From Chloroflexota bacterium (lineage in GTDB: Bacteria; Chloroflexota; Limnocylindria; Limnocylindrales; CSP1-4): DNA of 36,563 bases. The notes beneath the pieces were generated by a model. That model had not been told where the DNA came from. It saw nothing but the letters and a program-made list of their open reading frames with translations, and did no database searches. The position numbers were made by a program, and so were the translations under genes. Positions 34,752 through 36,563 of the stretch are shown here, in pieces; the stretch's first letter is position 1; each line of letters starts with the position of its first letter. The stretch spans positions 24,331-60,893 of the forward strand of contig PMKN01000048.1 in assembly GCA_003158675.1 (NCBI GenBank), written 5' to 3'.

Positions 34752-35345
34752 ATGCCCCGCTCACCCGGGCCCAGACATCGCGAGACGTTCGCCGAGCGGC
34801 GTGAGCGCCGAAGGTCGATCGACGACCCGCAGGTCGTTCTGAACGCCGCAGCCCGCTTCCTGGAGGTTCGGTCGCGTTCGGCGGACGAGGTACGCAAACA
34901 CCTCATGCTCGCCGGCTACCGCGGCGAGCTCGTTGAGGGTGCGGTTGAGCGGCTGACCGAATTGGGCATCCTGAACGACACCGCCTTCGCACATGCGTGG
35001 GTTGAGTCGCGGTTCCGCGGCCGACCCCGGTCGAGTCGCGTTCTGCGCCATGAGCTAATGCAGAAGGGCATCGAACGAGAACTGATCGATGCCGCGATGG
35101 CGGCCCATAGCTCGAGCAAGGACGACTCGCCCGAAGGGAACGACGAGGGGGCGTCGCCGGACGAACAGGCCGCGGACCGGTTGCTTGCCAGACGTGCCGG
35201 TGCATTCGCGCATGTCGCGGATCCACGCGTGCGTCGTCAGCGCGCGTATGCGCTCCTCGCCAGGAACGGGTTCGACCCGCAGGTTTGCCGTGACGCCGCG
35301 AACCGGCTCGTGGCCGGAACGCCTGACGAACCGCAGGACGACTAG
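34752..35345 (+). CDS. recX: Regulatory protein RecX
   Basis: A 197-residue helical-repeat protein that binds RecA filaments and modulates their activity. Three-helix repeats are visible: AARFLEVRSRSADEVRKHL, LTELGILNDTAFAHAWVE (the most conserved RecX stretch), and LLARNGFDPQVCRDA near the C-terminus. An acidic insert at about 120-140 (KDDSPEGNDEG) separates repeats 2 and 3. ATG 34752 lies six bases after recA, with GAGGAGG inside the end of recA. It is co-transcribed with recA, as is usual. Confidence 0.92.
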   Translation: MPRSPGPRHRETFAERRERRRSIDDPQVVLNAAARFLEVRSRSADEVRKHLMLAGYRGELVEGAVERLTELGILNDTAFAHAWVESRFRGRPRSSRVLRHELMQKGIERELIDAAMAAHSSSKDDSPEGNDEGASPDEQAADRLLARRAGAFAHVADPRVRRQRAYALLARNGFDPQVCRDAANRLVAGTPDEPQDD

Positions 35346-35429
35346 GTATTGGCCCGCGACCGAACTGGCGCACCGCCCCAAGAGGATGCGGTCCGATTTC
35401 ATGGCTGCGTGGCCGGATTGCCTTCGGCG

Positions 35430-35442
35430 CCGTAGACTACGG
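35430..35442. repeat. Perfect 13-bp palindrome upstream of rny
   Basis: CCGTAGACTACGG is a perfect inverted repeat (6+1+6) in the 271 bases between recX and rny. With a one-base centre it cannot form an RNA hairpin of full length, so a protein-binding DNA site is more likely than a terminator. No regulator is assigned. Confidence 0.5.
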
Positions 35443-35517
35443 TTCGAAACGATCACGCGTCGCGGCGGGCACACCGCATGCGACGCCAGCTCGAATCACT
35501 GACAACGCGGCTACGTA

Positions 35518-35545
35518 GGCCGGGCAGATGGAGAGACGCCCGGCC
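35518..35545 (+). terminator. Hairpin between recX and rny
   Basis: GGCCGGGC (35518-35525) pairs perfectly with GCCCGGCC (35538-35545) around a 12-base loop. It could end the recA-recX transcript or be part of the rny leader. A second, 6-bp hairpin (35580-35585 with 35594-35599) sits just before the rny ribosome-binding site. Neither has a U tract. Confidence 0.4.
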
Positions 35546-35616
35546 ATCTCGAAGCCGCCCATTTCGAATCAACTGACCTCCGGCCCCGTCATCGGCCGGA
35601 TGGGAGGCAAGTTCAT

Positions 35617-36563
35617 ATGGAATTCGCCCTTGTGGCCACCGCAGTTGTGGTCGCCCTTGGTGTGGGCGTGGTCGCCGGCTTTCTTGCGCGCGGCCAGATC
35701 GCCAATCAGGCCGTCAGGAGCGCCCAGGACAAAGCCGGCCGGATCGTCGCGGAGGCTCGCGCCCAGCAGAAAGAGCTGATACTCGAGGCCAAGGACGAGA
35801 AGCTGAGGCTCCAGCGCGAGGCCGAGGACGAAGCCCGCGCCAAACGCGCCGAACTGGCCACCCTTGAGAGTCGCCTGCTGGCTCGCGACGAGCAGCTCGA
35901 TCTGCGATCCGACATGCTCGAACAACGCGATCGCAAGCTTCTGGACCGCGAACGGGAGCTGGAAGCGGCTCGTCAGCAGCTCGCCCAGGCTCAGCTTGAG
36001 CACGTGGCTGCGCTCGAGAGAGTCAGCGGGATGAGCGCCGCAGAGGCCAAGGCGCAGCTCCTCGAAGCCGTCCGTGACGACGCCGAGCGCGACGCAGTCC
36101 GCATTGCGAAGGCGATCGAACGAACCGCTCGCGACGAGGCGGACGATAGAGCTCGCGAGATCGTGCTCACGACGATGCAGCGCATCGCCGCGGACCATAC
36201 CGCCGAGCACACTGTCAGCTCCGTCCACCTCCCCAACGACGAAATGAAGGGTCGGATCATCGGCCGCGAAGGACGTAACATTCGCGCCCTCGAACAGGCC
36301 ACTGGAGTGGATCTGATCATCGACGACACGCCCGAAACGGTAGTCATCAGTGCCTTCGATCCGGTCCGCCGAGAAGTGGCCCGTGTCGCCCTTACGAAGC
36401 TGATGGCCGATGGCCGGATCCATCCCGGGCGCATCGAGGAGGTCGTGGCCAAGGCCAGGGCGGAAGTCGACACGATCATGCGCCAGGCAGGCGAGCAGGC
36501 CATATACGAGGCGGGCATCCCGGCGCTGCCTGCAGAGATAGTCAAGCTCCTGGGCCGGCTCAA
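35617..36563 (+). CDS. rny: Ribonuclease Y (partial, cut by window end)
   Basis: Membrane-anchored endoribonuclease that initiates mRNA decay. One N-terminal transmembrane helix (about 3-23) is followed by a long charged coiled coil (about 30-185, many E/R/K/Q heptads) and a KH domain (about 203-265) with VHLPNDEMKGRIIGREGRN. The HD catalytic domain lies beyond the right edge, so only 315 codons are seen. ATG 35617 has GGAGG (35603-35607) at nine-base spacing. Its place after recA-recX is common in Firmicutes-like genomes. Confidence 0.96.
   Translation, partial: MEFALVATAVVVALGVGVVAGFLARGQIANQAVRSAQDKAGRIVAEARAQQKELILEAKDEKLRLQREAEDEARAKRAELATLESRLLARDEQLDLRSDMLEQRDRKLLDRERELEAARQQLAQAQLEHVAALERVSGMSAAEAKAQLLEAVRDDAERDAVRIAKAIERTARDEADDRAREIVLTTMQRIAADHTAEHTVSSVHLPNDEMKGRIIGREGRNIRALEQATGVDLIIDDTPETVVISAFDPVRREVARVALTKLMADGRIHPGRIEEVVAKARAEVDTIMRQAGEQAIYEAGIPALPAEIVKLLGRL

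Noticed and set aside
1-36563. Defence island, prophage, CRISPR, insertion sequence or biosynthetic cluster
   Set aside because: Nearly every gene is a recognised housekeeping gene; I saw no repeat-spacer pattern, transposase, integrase or inverted-repeat-bounded element.

Overview
This 36.6 kb window is a dense, GC-rich bacterial chromosome segment made up almost entirely of housekeeping genes. The gene set and order (T-box-controlled thrS, infC-rpmI-rplT, pheST, mutS2, a TrpR-like yerC leading a his operon, an EF-G paralogue, yebC-ruvCAB-tgt, recA-recX-rny) fit a high-GC Gram-positive-like lineage. My best guess is the Chloroflexota (Limnocylindria/Ellin6529 type). That placement is inference from gene content, not from a phylogenetic marker search. 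I see no IS element, prophage, CRISPR array, rRNA or tRNA gene.

Layout: 1-353 is a T-box leader for thrS. Next come infC-rpmI-rplT behind their own promoter, then a second T-box leader (about 3700-4025) controlling pheS-pheT. A repair and envelope block follows: cvpA-like, mpg, mutS2, a FemAB-type aminoacyltransferase and murJ on the plus strand, then a class A penicillin-binding protein on the minus strand, divergent from tyrS. From 18841 to 25262 an eight-gene minus-strand operon (yerC-hisG-hisD-hisC-hisB-hisH-hisF-hisIE) has every junction overlapping. hisA is divergent from it. The short space between them holds a 20-bp imperfect palindrome lying on the promoter(s), a candidate site for YerC. 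After a gene-poor 409-base stretch come an EF-G-like GTPase (minus strand), then yebC, ruvC, ruvA, ruvB, tgt, a 51-residue basic protein, recA, recX and the 5' part of rny, which runs off the right edge.

Function: two tRNA synthetase operons sense uncharged tRNA through T-boxes, and the variable T-box base differs as expected for Thr and Phe. The his genes encode every step of histidine synthesis except histidinol-phosphate phosphatase, which must be elsewhere. murJ, the FemAB protein and the PBP suggest a peptidoglycan wall, possibly with branched or bridged peptides. ruvABC, recA/recX, mutS2 and mpg form a repair and recombination group.

I found no convincing undescribed multi-gene system. 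The points most worth a second look are regulatory: an AUC start for infC, apparently leaderless promoters at yebC and ruvB (the latter with a five-codon ORF whose stop overlaps the ruvB start), the symmetric promoter/operator between hisA and yerC, and an EF-G paralogue with the catalytic GTPase histidine replaced by tyrosine. Promoter and operator calls were made by eye.
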